Assembly: GCF_000315625.1 (NCBI RefSeq)
Contig: NW_005434583.1
Span: forward strand, 123,214-187,213
DNA length: 64,000 bases
From: Guillardia theta CCMP2712
Taxonomy: Eukaryota; Cryptophyceae; Pyrenomonadales; Geminigeraceae
Reading direction: 5' to 3'
In this document: one piece after another, positions 33,801 through 44,500 of the stretch
Position numbering within the stretch: position 1 is the first letter of the stretch
Layout: each line of letters starts with the position of its first letter
Notes under the pieces: model-generated
What the model was told of the DNA's origin: nothing
Databases searched by the model: none
The model's input: the letters and a program-made list of their open reading frames with translations, nothing else
Program-made: the position numbers and the translations under genes

Positions 33801-35126
33801 CAAAGAAGGAGACAGGAATTGATGGATAAATGACTTCTTCAAGATTGACAGAGACGGTTTGGAAAGAGAAACGATCGTCCAAGTAGAGGGCTTTTGGAAC
33901 AACGTTGTAGAGCAAATATGCTTCATGGATGAAAATTGTTGAATTGAGGTCGCGGATGAGAAGTCTTACCACAGCTTGATATGTCCCAATAAGACATTTC
34001 AAAGTCAATCCGGAGAAGGAAACAAAGGTAGTTAAGAAATTCTGCGTCAAATTCCCATGCAAGTGATCGCTGGTCACGTCAGCTCCAGCACGCAGATCTA
34101 ACAGATGCACTATTGCAAAAAGTCCGTCTTGTGAATCAATCCCCTCCAAGAGAGTCTGATTTCCAACACGCTGTCTCGTCAAATTTGCCGTCATTAATCC
34201 ATGCCGGTCCCAGTCCGCTACTAGCACGCTCGCATGTGCTTGAACCCCAGACGTGGAGAGAGAAAAACCTAAGAAAACACCGAATGGCGTTCCTGCAAAT
34301 AGAGCTCGAAACCCCTGCTGCAATGAAGCCTTCACCTGGTACAGAAATCAGCCAGTCTCAAAGAATCATAGAGCTTTACCCGATTTTCACTCCAACTCAA
34401 AGTGATGTTCTGCCCCAATTGTCTTGACAATTCATCATTCAATGTCATGAGATCATAATGCCCGTCTTTAAGCTTGATCTGATATTCTGTGCCCAAATAG
34501 GAATACACAAAAATATTGTTTCCAAGGTTTTCACTAATCAAAGTTGTGAAGTCTGTAGCTGCCACAGCTAGCGAAAATGTTGGAACAGGAGCATTTGCTT
34601 GCAGCACGAAATCTGTGTTGGAGTCTGGCAGAACAATTTTTTGAGGCATTATTGTGAAATCATTGGAAACGAGTTCGATGGAACCTGAGCCGTCTAAGTT
34701 CACAAAGGTCGAAAATTTCAACCTATACCCCGTTCCTGCTTCAAAGGAATCGAGTTGTAATTGAGTATACCGTACAATGCCATCACCTTCGGTACTTTGT
34801 ACAACAATTTTTCCAGAGAGAGGAACTTCCCTTTCTCTCTTGTATAACTTTGCTTGCACGATATAAGAAACTCCTTCACAACATGCCATGCCATATCTAT
34901 CCACAAGGCGTAGTTGAACCTGAGGTAGAGCATAACGACCCCTATTCAAGCTCATATGGCACCGACTGTCTTCAGCATGCAACTGGCCGAGAGTACAGTT
35001 TGATCCGAATAGAGATAATTGAAAGTCGCCCCCGGCACACGAGAAATGACAAGGAAACAGCAATAGAATAAATGCAAGAACCCAGCACACCCGGCAAGGG
35101 ATCTTCATTGCGACCACGTATGGCAT
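18887..35126 (-). CDS. Giant secreted multidomain protein with IPT/TIG-like repeats, CUB and EGF-like domains
   Basis: Three exons: 35126-34380, 34335-30903 and 30855-18887 (one 12-kb exon). They give 5,382 aa, and the exon sum is divisible by three. A signal peptide (VCWVLAFILLLFPCHFSCAG) starts the protein. Roughly the first 2,600 residues are beta-rich repeats with many N-glycosylation sequons. A LamG/concanavalin-like domain (WAVAEIAVWPRALDPAEI) maps to about 26700-27300. Next is an array of 89-residue IPT/TIG-like repeats (20640-25370) with divergent copies on both sides. Then come a CUB-like domain (ICQWYLIPSDSFSW, ~19590-19930), a calcium-binding EGF-like motif (DINDCGIDHDC, GSFSCVC) and the start of a beta-helix-like segment. 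There is no C-terminal membrane helix. A cell-surface, adhesion or matrix role is likely but inferred. The beta-helix ends abruptly, so the 3' end may be truncated or missing an exon. Confidence 0.85.
20640..25370 (-). repeat. Coding array of 267-bp (89-aa) repeats
   Basis: About 17-18 units in the last exon of the giant gene. Identical landmarks recur at spacings of 267, 801, 1068 and 1602 bp, all multiples of 267, so the array stays in frame. Several unit subtypes exist: one has VCQAAGVTAGSRSVVITAG, another VCYASAGIGKSKGVSVTVG. Subtypes are combined into higher-order blocks, one of 1602 bp. Units look nearly identical in DNA, while flanking repeats (25370-26050 and 20380-20640) are clearly diverged. 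Confidence 0.93.
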
Positions 35127-36401
35127 AGATCAAACAAGAATGCTGCAACGCATAATCGAAACCAAGTTGCAAAATCCAATGTACAACTGAAAAATACTCG
35201 AAGACGACGACTAGCTTTCGTCGAAATGCTTCAAAAGAAGAATGGGGAGGGGTTCGGTTTCTATGTTCCCAAGACTGCAAGCCAATTCAAGAAAGGAGCA
35301 GGTTTGCTTGCTTGCTTCTACCTGCTGACGTGCTCATCGGCACGAGCTCCTGCATCTCCTTCCCGCTCTTATACCACCTGCACTTTCCTCCATCATCCTC
35401 CCCGCCCGCATGGCTCCTCACAGGGCGTGTCATACAGCACATCTGCCCACCCCTTGATCCGTACTACCCCTACCCCACTATTGAATACCCTACCCCCTCA
35501 TCAAAGATACCCCCTGGTGTTTCCAATGAATTTGTCCTCCTTTTCTCCCCTCAACATGACCACCCTCCCTCCCATGGACCCCCCGACTCTTCGCTCCTAA
35601 AGACATATACACCCCTCCTCTGACTCCCACCCCGACCCCTCCACAGATCCGATCTGGGTCCGCCTCGCTGTCAAACTTTTTGACCGTCACCGTGGCACTC
35701 GGACACCCGTCCGATCATCATGATGATATCACTGCGTCATGCGGCCGGGCCGGACACTGGCGGCGCGGCGGGTTCACTGGCCGCGATTGGATGCCACCAG
35801 ACGTGAGCACACCGATTGGCCTGAGTTTAAAAGTGCCGCGCTGGCATAACTCGCGGTGGTGCCACGGTGGGCATGCTGCACTGCGCGGCATGATCCGCCC
35901 GCCCCCCCCCCCGGTGAAGGCCGTCCGATCCCGCCGTGACTCACTGAGTTGGACCTGACGGAGGCTCAGTTGGCATGATGGGAGCAGGCCGCCACTTTAA
36001 TTACTTAATTACTCGCTCGCTGACCCGCCTCGCGATGGCAAACACGCGCATTAATGCGATCAATGGCCAGCGCCTCGTCTGTACTGGAGGGGGAGGGAGG
36101 GAGGGAGGGGGGGTGAGAGGCTGGAGCGGGAGGAATCAAGAAACTGCTATGTTGCATGATCCGTAGAGAAGAATCTCTTGGTCCGACCAGGAAATGTCTT
36201 TCCTTTCCATTCCCGCCTTCAGTGCAGCTTTGAAGCTAACGGCCCCAGCCCCCCCTTGCCTGCCGACCTTCCCTTACTCTCTTTCCATTCATTTCTCAAG
36301 CCTCTATCTTGCTTCACCTCTCAGACTTGCTTGATTTCCAGCGTTGATGCTCATGGATGACGATTGCTCTAGCTAACGTGTATGTTTGCAGGGATAGGAC
36401 A
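35127..36401. other. Divergent spacer between giant gene and PAP-CLP1
   Basis: Must contain both promoters. C-rich CCCTACCCC runs lie at 35440-35640, GC-rich palindromic sequence at 35690-35960, and a GGGA repeat at 36089-36113. A likely 3' splice site (TTTGCAG at 36385-36391) just upstream of the PAP ATG suggests a 5' UTR intron. No gene is supported. Confidence 0.5.
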
Positions 36402-39400
36402 ATGGCGCAGGCGCAGGATCAGCTGGTACGAGTGGTCGAAAAGCCGCTGTCATTGGCCGAGCCATCCCAGCAAGACCAGCGGATCAACGAGACTTTGATG
36501 AACTACATGGAAGCAGAGAACCTGCTCCCCTCAGAGAGCGAGTCTGCCAGAAGGGTCAGGACGCTAGCCAAGCTCAATGAGATGTGTCGGGATTTCGTGA
36601 AGCGAGTGTACGAGAAGAACAACTTGATGGAGCAATACTCAGAGGAAAACCCTCCATATCAACTTCGAACCTTCGGTAGTTACCGTCTTGATGTTCACTT
36701 GCCTGGTGCAGATATGGATACGGTGATGATCGTCACTCGACACATCCATCGCGATGACATGTTCAACGATCTCTACGTGGCCATGCAAGCTCGCAAAGAC
36801 ATCACGAACCTGATCAAAGTCCAGGAAGCTCGTGTGCCTGTGATCAAGTTTCAGATGGATGAGTTCGAGTTCGATTTGGCGATGGCGAGGCTCAGCTATG
36901 CGACTATACCGGAGGACTTTGATGTTACCGACGACAAGCATCTCAAGAATGTCGATCAGCAGAGCGTCACTTCCCTCAATGGTGTGCGCGTGACGGACAC
37001 AATCAGAAGCCTCGTCCCGACCATGAAGACCTTGAAGTATTGCATCCGAGCGCTCAAGTTGTGGGCCAAGAAGCGTGGAGTGTACAAGAACGTGTTGGGA
37101 TTCCTTGGAGGTATCTCACTGGAGATCATGGCCGCAAGGATCGGACAGCTCTATCCCAAGGCTCTTCCAAGCAGGCTGCTGTACTTCTTCTTCTTCACCT
37201 ACTCTCAATGGAAGTGGCCGCAGCCCGTAGGCCTGACCGAGGTCATCGCCAACTCGCATGATCTGAATCTGCCAGTTTGGGGATTCGGAGCGACTGAAAT
37301 GTCAGACCGCCGGCATTTGATGCCTATCATCACCCCTTGCTATCCTGCACAGAATGCTACGGCAAATGTGTCCAAGTCGACCCTCAAGGTGATGCAGGAG
37401 GAGTTCACCAGGGCCAAGGATATTTGCAAACAGATCCTGGAAGGCAATGCCGAGTGGAGCGATCTGTTTGAACCCCTTGACCCGTTTTCAAAGTATGCAA
37501 ACTTTCTTCAGATCCAGGCATCTGCGCAGAGCAAGTCTGATTATGACATGTGGAAGGGCTTCTGTGAAGCCAACATTCGTGCCGTAGTGTCATACATGGA
37601 AAAGTGGCCCGATGCATATTTGGATCGAGCACATCCCATACAGAGGAACTTTGCAAAGCCGAGGCAGCAAGAGCAGGAGCAGTTTGAGCACTTCTGGTTT
37701 GTTGGGTTGAAGTTTGATCAAGAAAAATTGAAAGCAGATGGAAAGAAAGCACCTAACATATCCGGGCCTGTGAGAGAATTCAAGGGGAGGCTCAAAAACT
37801 GGGCGCGAAGGAAGAGTGAAATGGAGCTTCAAGTGCAGTCAGTGAAGAGAAAGGACCTCCCCGACTTTGTTCTCAATCCGAAGGATGAGGAGGAGGCGTT
37901 GAAGGAAGAAGGAATAGAGCAGCAACTTCAAGCCGGTCAGAGGACGAGCACCATCGAAGAAGATGAGAACATGACTCCCAAGAGCGACGAGACTTTAGCT
38001 GGAACCAAGAGGAGCCTGGAAGATGTGGAGAATACAGATTCAGCTGCTGAATCGAAGAAACTCCGAGGAAACGGAACGGAGACGACGGCTGAAGGAGAGA
38101 GCAGCGTTATCAAGGGTGAAGGCGACTCCAAGGGACTAGATGGCAGGGCCGTTCAGATCGCCGAGGCTGATCCTGCCAAGACTCCTCCCATGCCTGCAGC
38201 AGATGATAGCGCAGGCGTGTCAGATGTCAAGCCTGCAGTTGTGCAACCGATGCAAGTGAAGACCGAAGTGAACGAAAAGATGGGAGCTGAAGAGCCTCTC
38301 AATCCCAATAACAGCGACGAGCGCGAGTTGGGTTCTGGTCAAGAAGTGAAGGAGGCGGTGAACGTGGATGAGAGCTCTAATGCTTCAAGAAGCGTGACTG
38401 CTGAGCTCATGGCGTCACTTCGCCAACCAGAGGTCAGGACCGAGAACCTTGTCAACCGCGAGAAGATAAGGAAAGAGATGTTCTCCCTCGAGGTTGGAGA
38501 GGAGCTGAGGATCGAGGCGGACTCGAAGAAGGTATTTGTCACCCTTGACACAGGGCATGCAGAGATCTTCGGGTGGGAGCTGCCTTGCGGGGAGACCGTT
38601 GAGCTAGCTCGAACCAAGTTGGCTCTCTACACCTGGCATGGGTGTATGATCTCGGTGCGGGGGGAACCCAAGTGCTGCTATAAGGGAGACACCACGCCGA
38701 TGAAGACGTTTGCCAACCTTCACGCGTACCTGCAGCAGAGTCGCCGCGCAGCCCTCAACTCCAACACCAGCGGGCCGAGGATCATGGTGGTTGGCCCGCC
38801 CAACACCGGCAAGTCGTCGCTGGTCAAGTTACTCCTCAACTACGCTGTGAGGGAGGGAGAGAGGCCGATGATGGTGGACCTGGATGTCTCCAAGGTGACT
38901 CGTCTCTCTCGCTCTCCTGTGTCTGACGCCCTCTAGGCCCGCGCTCTTTTCCTCCCTGGTTCGCTAGGAGCCGTCGCCGTTACCTCTTTCATCTCACCAA
39001 CGGACAGCAACTCCATGGCTCATCCCCTCGCCTACTACTACGGTTACAGAGATTGCACACGGTCAAGCGACCTCTTCAAGAGTCTAGTCGATGACCTTGC
39101 CACACAAATCGCAGCGAGGCAGAACAGTGGCTTTGACGAGCAGGGCAAAGCTGCAGGGCTGGTCATTGACACGTTCTCATACCACGCGAGCAGCCAGCCG
39201 TCGTATGACCTGCTGGTGGCGTGTGCCAAGTCGATGAAGGCCGACATCATCGTTGTGATGGACATGGACAAACTTTTCTGCGACCTCCAGCGAGACCTGG
39301 GAGGGTCGGATGAAGGAGGAGTTCAGATCATCAAGCTAGCCAAGTGAGCTGGAGCGGTCCCGTGATGCTGGTCTGACTCTTGCTAGGGGGGGTGGAGTCG

Positions 39401-39988
39401 TCGTTCCGGATCATTCCTTCCAGAAGCAGGCAGAGAAGGAGGTGATACAAGATTACTTCTACGGCAGAGAGCGGGAGCTCTGCCCACGTCCCATCGTATT
39501 CCCCTTCTCCAAAGTGAGCATGCACCCCTGCGCTTCCTCTCCCTCCTCCTCCCTCACTTCCCGTCAGTTGCAGTTTTTTCGCACTGCCGCTACCCCGCAA
39601 GTCCCGAAGGATGCTCTGCCGATAGGGATCACAGCGATCGAGAGCAAGATGGAGGTGCAGGTGGTAGAGCCTGACCTGAACTTGGAAAACAAGCTCCTGG
39701 CGGTGTGCGAGAAGTGGAGCGAAGGGATGTACCTGACTTGAGATGACAAGGTTGCTGGCCGAAACCCCTCAGACGACCAGGAGCTTGTTTGCGTTAACGT
39801 AGCAGGATTTGTACATGTGCAGGTAGATCTTTCCTCGTTGCATTGGTTGCTTGTTTGTCGCTTGCATTGACTGTTTGTCTCGTCAGCGAGTGGATCTACA
39901 GGAGGAGAAGCTCACCATCCTGGCGCCCAACGGGCTGCCGATGCCCTCCTCGAAGCTGCTGGTGGGTGACATCGACTTCTTAGAGTGA
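36402..39988 (+). CDS. Poly(A) polymerase - CLP1 fusion protein (pre-mRNA 3'-end processing)
   Basis: The first exon (36402-38894, 831 codons, no stop) encodes a full nuclear poly(A) polymerase and then the start of CLP1. PAP part: LRTFGSYRLDVHLPGADMDT with two catalytic Asp, FEFDLAMARL with the third, LNGVRVTD, ALKLWAKKRGVYKNVLGFLG, DRRHLMPIITPCYPAQNAT and an RNA-binding-like domain to about residue 520. An acidic, Ser-rich linker follows. CLP1 part: the N-terminal domain (FSLEVGEELRIEADSKKVF, LYTWHGCMISVRG), Walker A GPPNTGKSS and MMVDLDVSK. CLP1 continues in exons 38937-39343, 39387-39513, from 39574, about 39754-39829 and about 39889-39988 (FLPGSLGAVAVTSFISPTDS to LLVGDIDFLE). PAP adds poly(A) tails; CLP1 is an ATP-binding cleavage factor subunit or RNA 5' kinase. 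ATG 36402 fits a PAP start; an in-frame ATG at 36357 may be intronic. Confidence 0.92.
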
Positions 39989-40110
39989 GCCCCTTGTAAA
40001 TAAACAAGACTTTAAGAGAACCTCCTCTCCTTCCCTGCTACATCAGCGCAGCTCAGATCGATGTGTTTGATCGCACAGTTGTTGCTTGCGCGACGTGTAG
40101 CGCCTCAACT

Positions 40111-40230
40111 CTCTTTGTGGAAGCGATTCGATCGTCTACATCCCCTGCTCTCCTTACCAGCCGCTCCATCTCTCTCTCTCTCTCTCTCTCTCTGCTTCCT
40201 CCACTTCGTCGCCCCTGCTCTCACCTCTCC
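40111..40230. repeat. Direct repeat, left copy, flanking the truncated polycystin fragment
   Basis: It begins CTCTTTGTGGAAGCGATT and runs through a CT dinucleotide tract (about 40170-40194). It aligns with 41121-41235 at an offset of 1010 bp, with scattered mismatches. Confidence 0.8.
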
Positions 40231-40255
40231 ATGCCTTGGCAAGCCTTTTTTGATT

Positions 40256-41070
40256 GTTCGTGCTGCGCATGCTCAAGTCGCTTGACTTCCAAGAGCGCAT
40301 GGGCCTGGTCACCCGGACCATCGCACGCGCGTCGAGCGACCTCTGGCACTTCATGTTGTTATTCCTCCTGGTGCTATACGGCTACTCCGTGGTGGGACAC
40401 ATGCTGTTCGGTCATCAGTACGAGGCGAGTAGAAGAGTGAGGGCGTGTAGGAGGAGCTGACCTGCTATGGCATGACAGGGGATGAAGGACATGTCGACGA
40501 CGTGCCTGACGCTGTTGATCTTCCTGCTCAGTCTCGACACGACTCAGTTCTACGCATCGGTGAGTGCGAGCAAGCTCAGCGGTCTAGGTAGAGGGCAAGC
40601 TGACTGGTGTGATGACAGATGTCGCACGCGGCTCCGGACGGAGCGTTTCACATCTTCCTGTGGTCTTATCTATTCATCGCGTTTTTCATCCTGCTCAACG
40701 TGTTCCTCGCCATCTTAGTGGACTCGTACGCCAAGGTCAAGGAAGAGACTGAGGGGACAACCGGGCTGGTGGAGGACTTGCTGGAGACTGTCTGGCATGG
40801 ACTGAGGCAGGTGCTGAGAACGCAGCAGTTCGTGTCGAACCAGATGCTAGAGCAAGCTCTGATAAGAGAGCGAGAGACTCTGACGTCGAAAGAGAGCCAA
40901 CGTCGCGCTCGATGCTGCGACCTGAGGGAAGTAGAGGAGAAGACAACGCATGTGATCGATGATCTCGAGGATCTAGCGGAGGAGAATGCGGTCGAGGTTT
41001 TGCCAGCTGACGGCCAGCTGATGTGAAGAGAGAAAGCGAGGAGAGCTGGAGGGTACGGATGAAGAAACAG
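40256..41070 (+). pseudogene. Truncated third polycystin copy (fragment C)
   Basis: Near-identical to the pore-region half of copies A and B but on the opposite strand. It begins abruptly inside the S4-S5 region (LRMLKSLDFQERMGLVTRT), keeps both introns at the same places (about 40450-40480 and 40561-40618), and carries the pore and last helix (FHIFLWSYLFIAFF). After ESQRR it loses about 1 kb, including the C2 domain, and joins directly to the copy-B tail (THVIDDLEDLAEENAVEVLP, stop at 41024-41026). The retained introns make this a DNA duplication, not a retrocopy. It lacks the N-terminal two thirds of the protein, so it cannot encode a complete channel, although a short pore-only peptide is conceivable. 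Confidence 0.85.
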
Positions 41071-41120
41071 GTGTACAGTAAGGCCTGTGTGAGCGGGGGC
41101 GACGAAACAGAGGTGAGGGG

Positions 41121-41235
41121 CTTTTTGTGGAAGCGATTTGATCGTCTACATCCCCTGTTCTCCTTACTGGTCGCTCAATCCCTCACTTTCTATCTGCTTC
41201 CTCCCCTTCGTTGCCCGCGCTCCCTCTTCTCCCCT
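41121..41235. repeat. Direct repeat, right copy
   Basis: Begins CTTTTTGTGGAAGCGATT. Partner of 40111-40230; the pair brackets fragment C. Confidence 0.8.
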
Positions 41236-41579
41236 CGTCGTCATTCCCTTCCTTCTTGCCGGGAAGCTGACATTGCTCTGATCAATCTTCTCCTCCGCGT
41301 CTTGTGATGGACCGATGAAGCTCGCGTCCATGAGAGCGTCTCGCTTAAGCACAAGGATACGCTCCTACAGCCCTTGGCTCCTCACTCAAACAACGAGACG
41401 CTGGCCCTCTCTCCGAGCACGTTTGACCCACCGAAGTGATGCAGGCAATCCGACTCAGAGGATGAGAGCGAACATGATCAAATCACTGCGAGCTCGTTTC
41501 CTCTATGCGAGGCCTTGACCGGCCTTACTGTACACCCATTTCTTCATCCGTACCCTCCAGCTCTCCTCTCTCGCTCTCT
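41236..41579. other. Spacer between fragment C and copy B
   Basis: No gene supported. From about 41530 the sequence is the inverted counterpart of the end of fragment C (about 41028-41070), so the inverted repeat extends past both stop codons. Confidence 0.5.
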
Positions 41580-44500
41580 TCACATCAGCTGGCCGTCAGC
41601 TGGCAAAACCTCGACCAAATTCTCCTCCGCTAGCTCCTCGAGATCATCGATCACATGCGTTGTCTCCTCCTCTTCTGCTTCCTGCCTTGTATGCTCTTTC
41701 TGCCACACGCACATCCCGTCAGTCGCACGCCTCTCCTCCCCTCGCCTTTCCCTGACCTTTGCTTCTTCCTCCGTCAGCTTTTGCACCCTCAACACCAACC
41801 GAGTGTCTCGAAGCTTCTTGAAGAGCCTCTGGTTCTGTAGCGGCAGCGTCAGCTCCTGCGGCTCGCCTTCCGGGAGCTGCTGCAGGTCTACTTGTACAGA
41901 CCCAACCAGATCGTCGCTCGTCACCTGAGCACAAGCATCCGTCAGACCTCTCTGCGACCTCCACCAGCCTCCCGACGGCACTCACATCATCCTTGTCCCA
42001 CAAGGTGACGCTCAGAACCTTGGTCTGACTCGTCATCCTCCACTCGAAGTCTTGCTTCCACACCGGGTTGACGTTCTTGTTGATCACCTCCGACGCAAAC
42101 GTAGACAGCCCCGAGCACGCGTTGACGAACAACACGCAGTACGCGTCACAGCCCGAGAGCAGGTCCATCCGCGGCAGGTTCCTCGCTTCTACCAGCTGCA
42201 CCCTCAGCACTCCCGCAGCCTTCGATGCTGGCGACGTGTAGACTACCTCCGCCTGCTCCGCGCTCTCGACGATGGCAGCCGGCACGAGCTCCTTGCCCAT
42301 CCTCGTCATGAGGTCTGACATGCGCTTTTGGCTGTTGAGAATCTTGAGCTGACTGATCTGCATTGCGATCTGTCGTCTCACGCCCTCCATGTCATGCAGC
42401 TCCATCAGCTCCTCCTTCCTCCTCTCCGCGATCTCCGATGGCTCCGTGCCATAGCGGCTCATCAGGTCGGCGGACGCGACTATCTCGTCTTCACACAGCG
42501 TGTAGTCCTCAGCATCGTCTCCGTCCTCGTCATGGTCTGGATGTACCTTGTCCGACCCCTTCGCTAAGGCTTGTCGAGCAAGAGCAGCAAGCTCGTAGGT
42601 ATCAACAGACACGCCACCGGGAAGCAGAATCATCTTTTCTTCCCTCAGGTCGCGCTCGATGCTGCGACGTTGGCTCTCTTTCGACGTCAGAGTCTCTCGC
42701 TCTCTTATCAGAGCTTGCTCTAGCATCTGGTTCGACACGAACTGCTGCGTTCTCAGCACCTGCCTCAGTCCATGCCAGACAGTCTCCAGCAAGTCCTCCA
42801 CCAGCCCGGTCGTCCCCTCAGTCTCTTCCTTGACCTTGGCGTACGAGTCCACTAAGATGGCGAGGAACACGTTGAGCAGGATGAAAAACGCGATGAACAG
42901 ATAAGACCACAGGAAGATGTGAAACGCTCCGTCCGGAGCCGCGTGCGACATCTGTCATCACACCAGTCAGCTTGCCCTCTACCTAGACCGCTGGGCTTGC
43001 TCGCACTCACCGATGCGTAGAACTGAGTCGTGTCGAGACTGAGCAGGAAGATCAACAGCGTCAGGCACGTCGTCGACATGTCCTTCATCCCCTGTCATGC
43101 CATAGCAGGTCAGCTCCTCCCCCACGCCCTCACTCTTCTACTCGCCTCGTACTGATGACCGAACAGCATGTGTCCCACCACGGAGTAGCCGTATAGCACC
43201 AGGAGGAATAACAACATGAAGTGCCAGAGGTCGCTCGACGCGCGTGCGATGGTCCGGGTGACCAGGCCCATGCGCTCTTGGAAGTCAAGCGACTTGAGCA
43301 TGCGCAGCACGAACAGAACGACGCTGACTCCGGCGAAGAAAGAGAAGAGGCTCATCGACCCCGAGATGGTTCTTGCTTGCTCCAGCAGCATCAGCAAGTC
43401 CAGCTCAGCTTGGTTGTCGGTACGGAAATGCCTCGCCTGTGCGTTGCCTGACTTCACTAACGGAACTTGAAACGATTTCCCTGTCTGGACGGTTGTGACG
43501 CCTTTCCGTCGGGCAGCGGACCCGTAGTCGGGCCCGTAGAAGAGGACGGGGTAGTTGGCTTTCATCTCGAACCGCCGACAGTCCTGGTAGTGAAGCAGGC
43601 AGGTGATCACTGTTCCCCACATGAAGGCGAAGTGAGTCCAGTCGATCCAGTTGAAGGGATGCGACAGGTACCCGCTCAGATTGTACTTGCGGATCTCACC
43701 CAGCAGCTCGCTGACTTCCATGTAGCTGTTGATCAGTAAAAAGACTATGACGAGTACGAAGAGGAAAATCTGCAACCCGGCTTTCGGCCCGGCAAAGAAG
43801 TCAACAGTAAAGGAGTTGACCTGGTAGTCCCATGGTATCCTGCCTGTCTGCTGCCAGTTGAAGATAAACTCATGCAGAGCAAAGATGTTCTTAGGCGCGT
43901 TGTAGGTGAGGAACTGCACTCGCACTTCTTCTGTCGTCCCGTCGATGTAGGAGCCGTCTTCCGCGAACTGAATCATGGTCTGCGCCAGCATCTGCGTGAG
44001 ACGCTCGTCGAAGTAGAGCTTGAAGGTGTCTCCCTCTGACGGCATGATGTACTTGGGATCCTTGTAGGCTTGCTCGAAGCCTGTAACGTTGATCGAGGCC
44101 TCTGCCTCAGAGATGAAGCCATCCTTGTTCCGATCGAAGAAGTTGGTGTCGTACTTCTGCGGAAAGAAGCCGATCGGGAAGGACAGCTCCGTCACTCCAC
44201 CGGAGCTGATCACGTGCCTCTCAGGCGGGGCGTAAAACTGTCTGGGCTCGAGCTTCGGGTTGTACATGCTGCTGAAGGTCATGAAGGAAGGATCGTAGCC
44301 GTACGGAGTGTCGTCAAGAGTCGTGGACGGACAGCTCACGATGCCTTTCACCGACTCCATGTAGAGTTGGACGTGCTTGTTCACGCTCTGAGCGCAGTCA
44401 GCAGGCTTCATCCTCTTCTGCGAGATCACGATGGCGCCGACGATCCTGTTGTAGGGAGTGATCTCGCGGTTCTTGGGCTCGAACGGCGGGACGATCTTGG

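Noticed and set aside
35312-35623. Pro/Ser-rich frames upstream of the giant gene
   Set aside because: Translation of C-rich spacer sequence; no domain or splice support.
40256-41070. Retrocopy of a polycystin mRNA
   Set aside because: Both introns are retained at matching positions, so it arose by DNA duplication.
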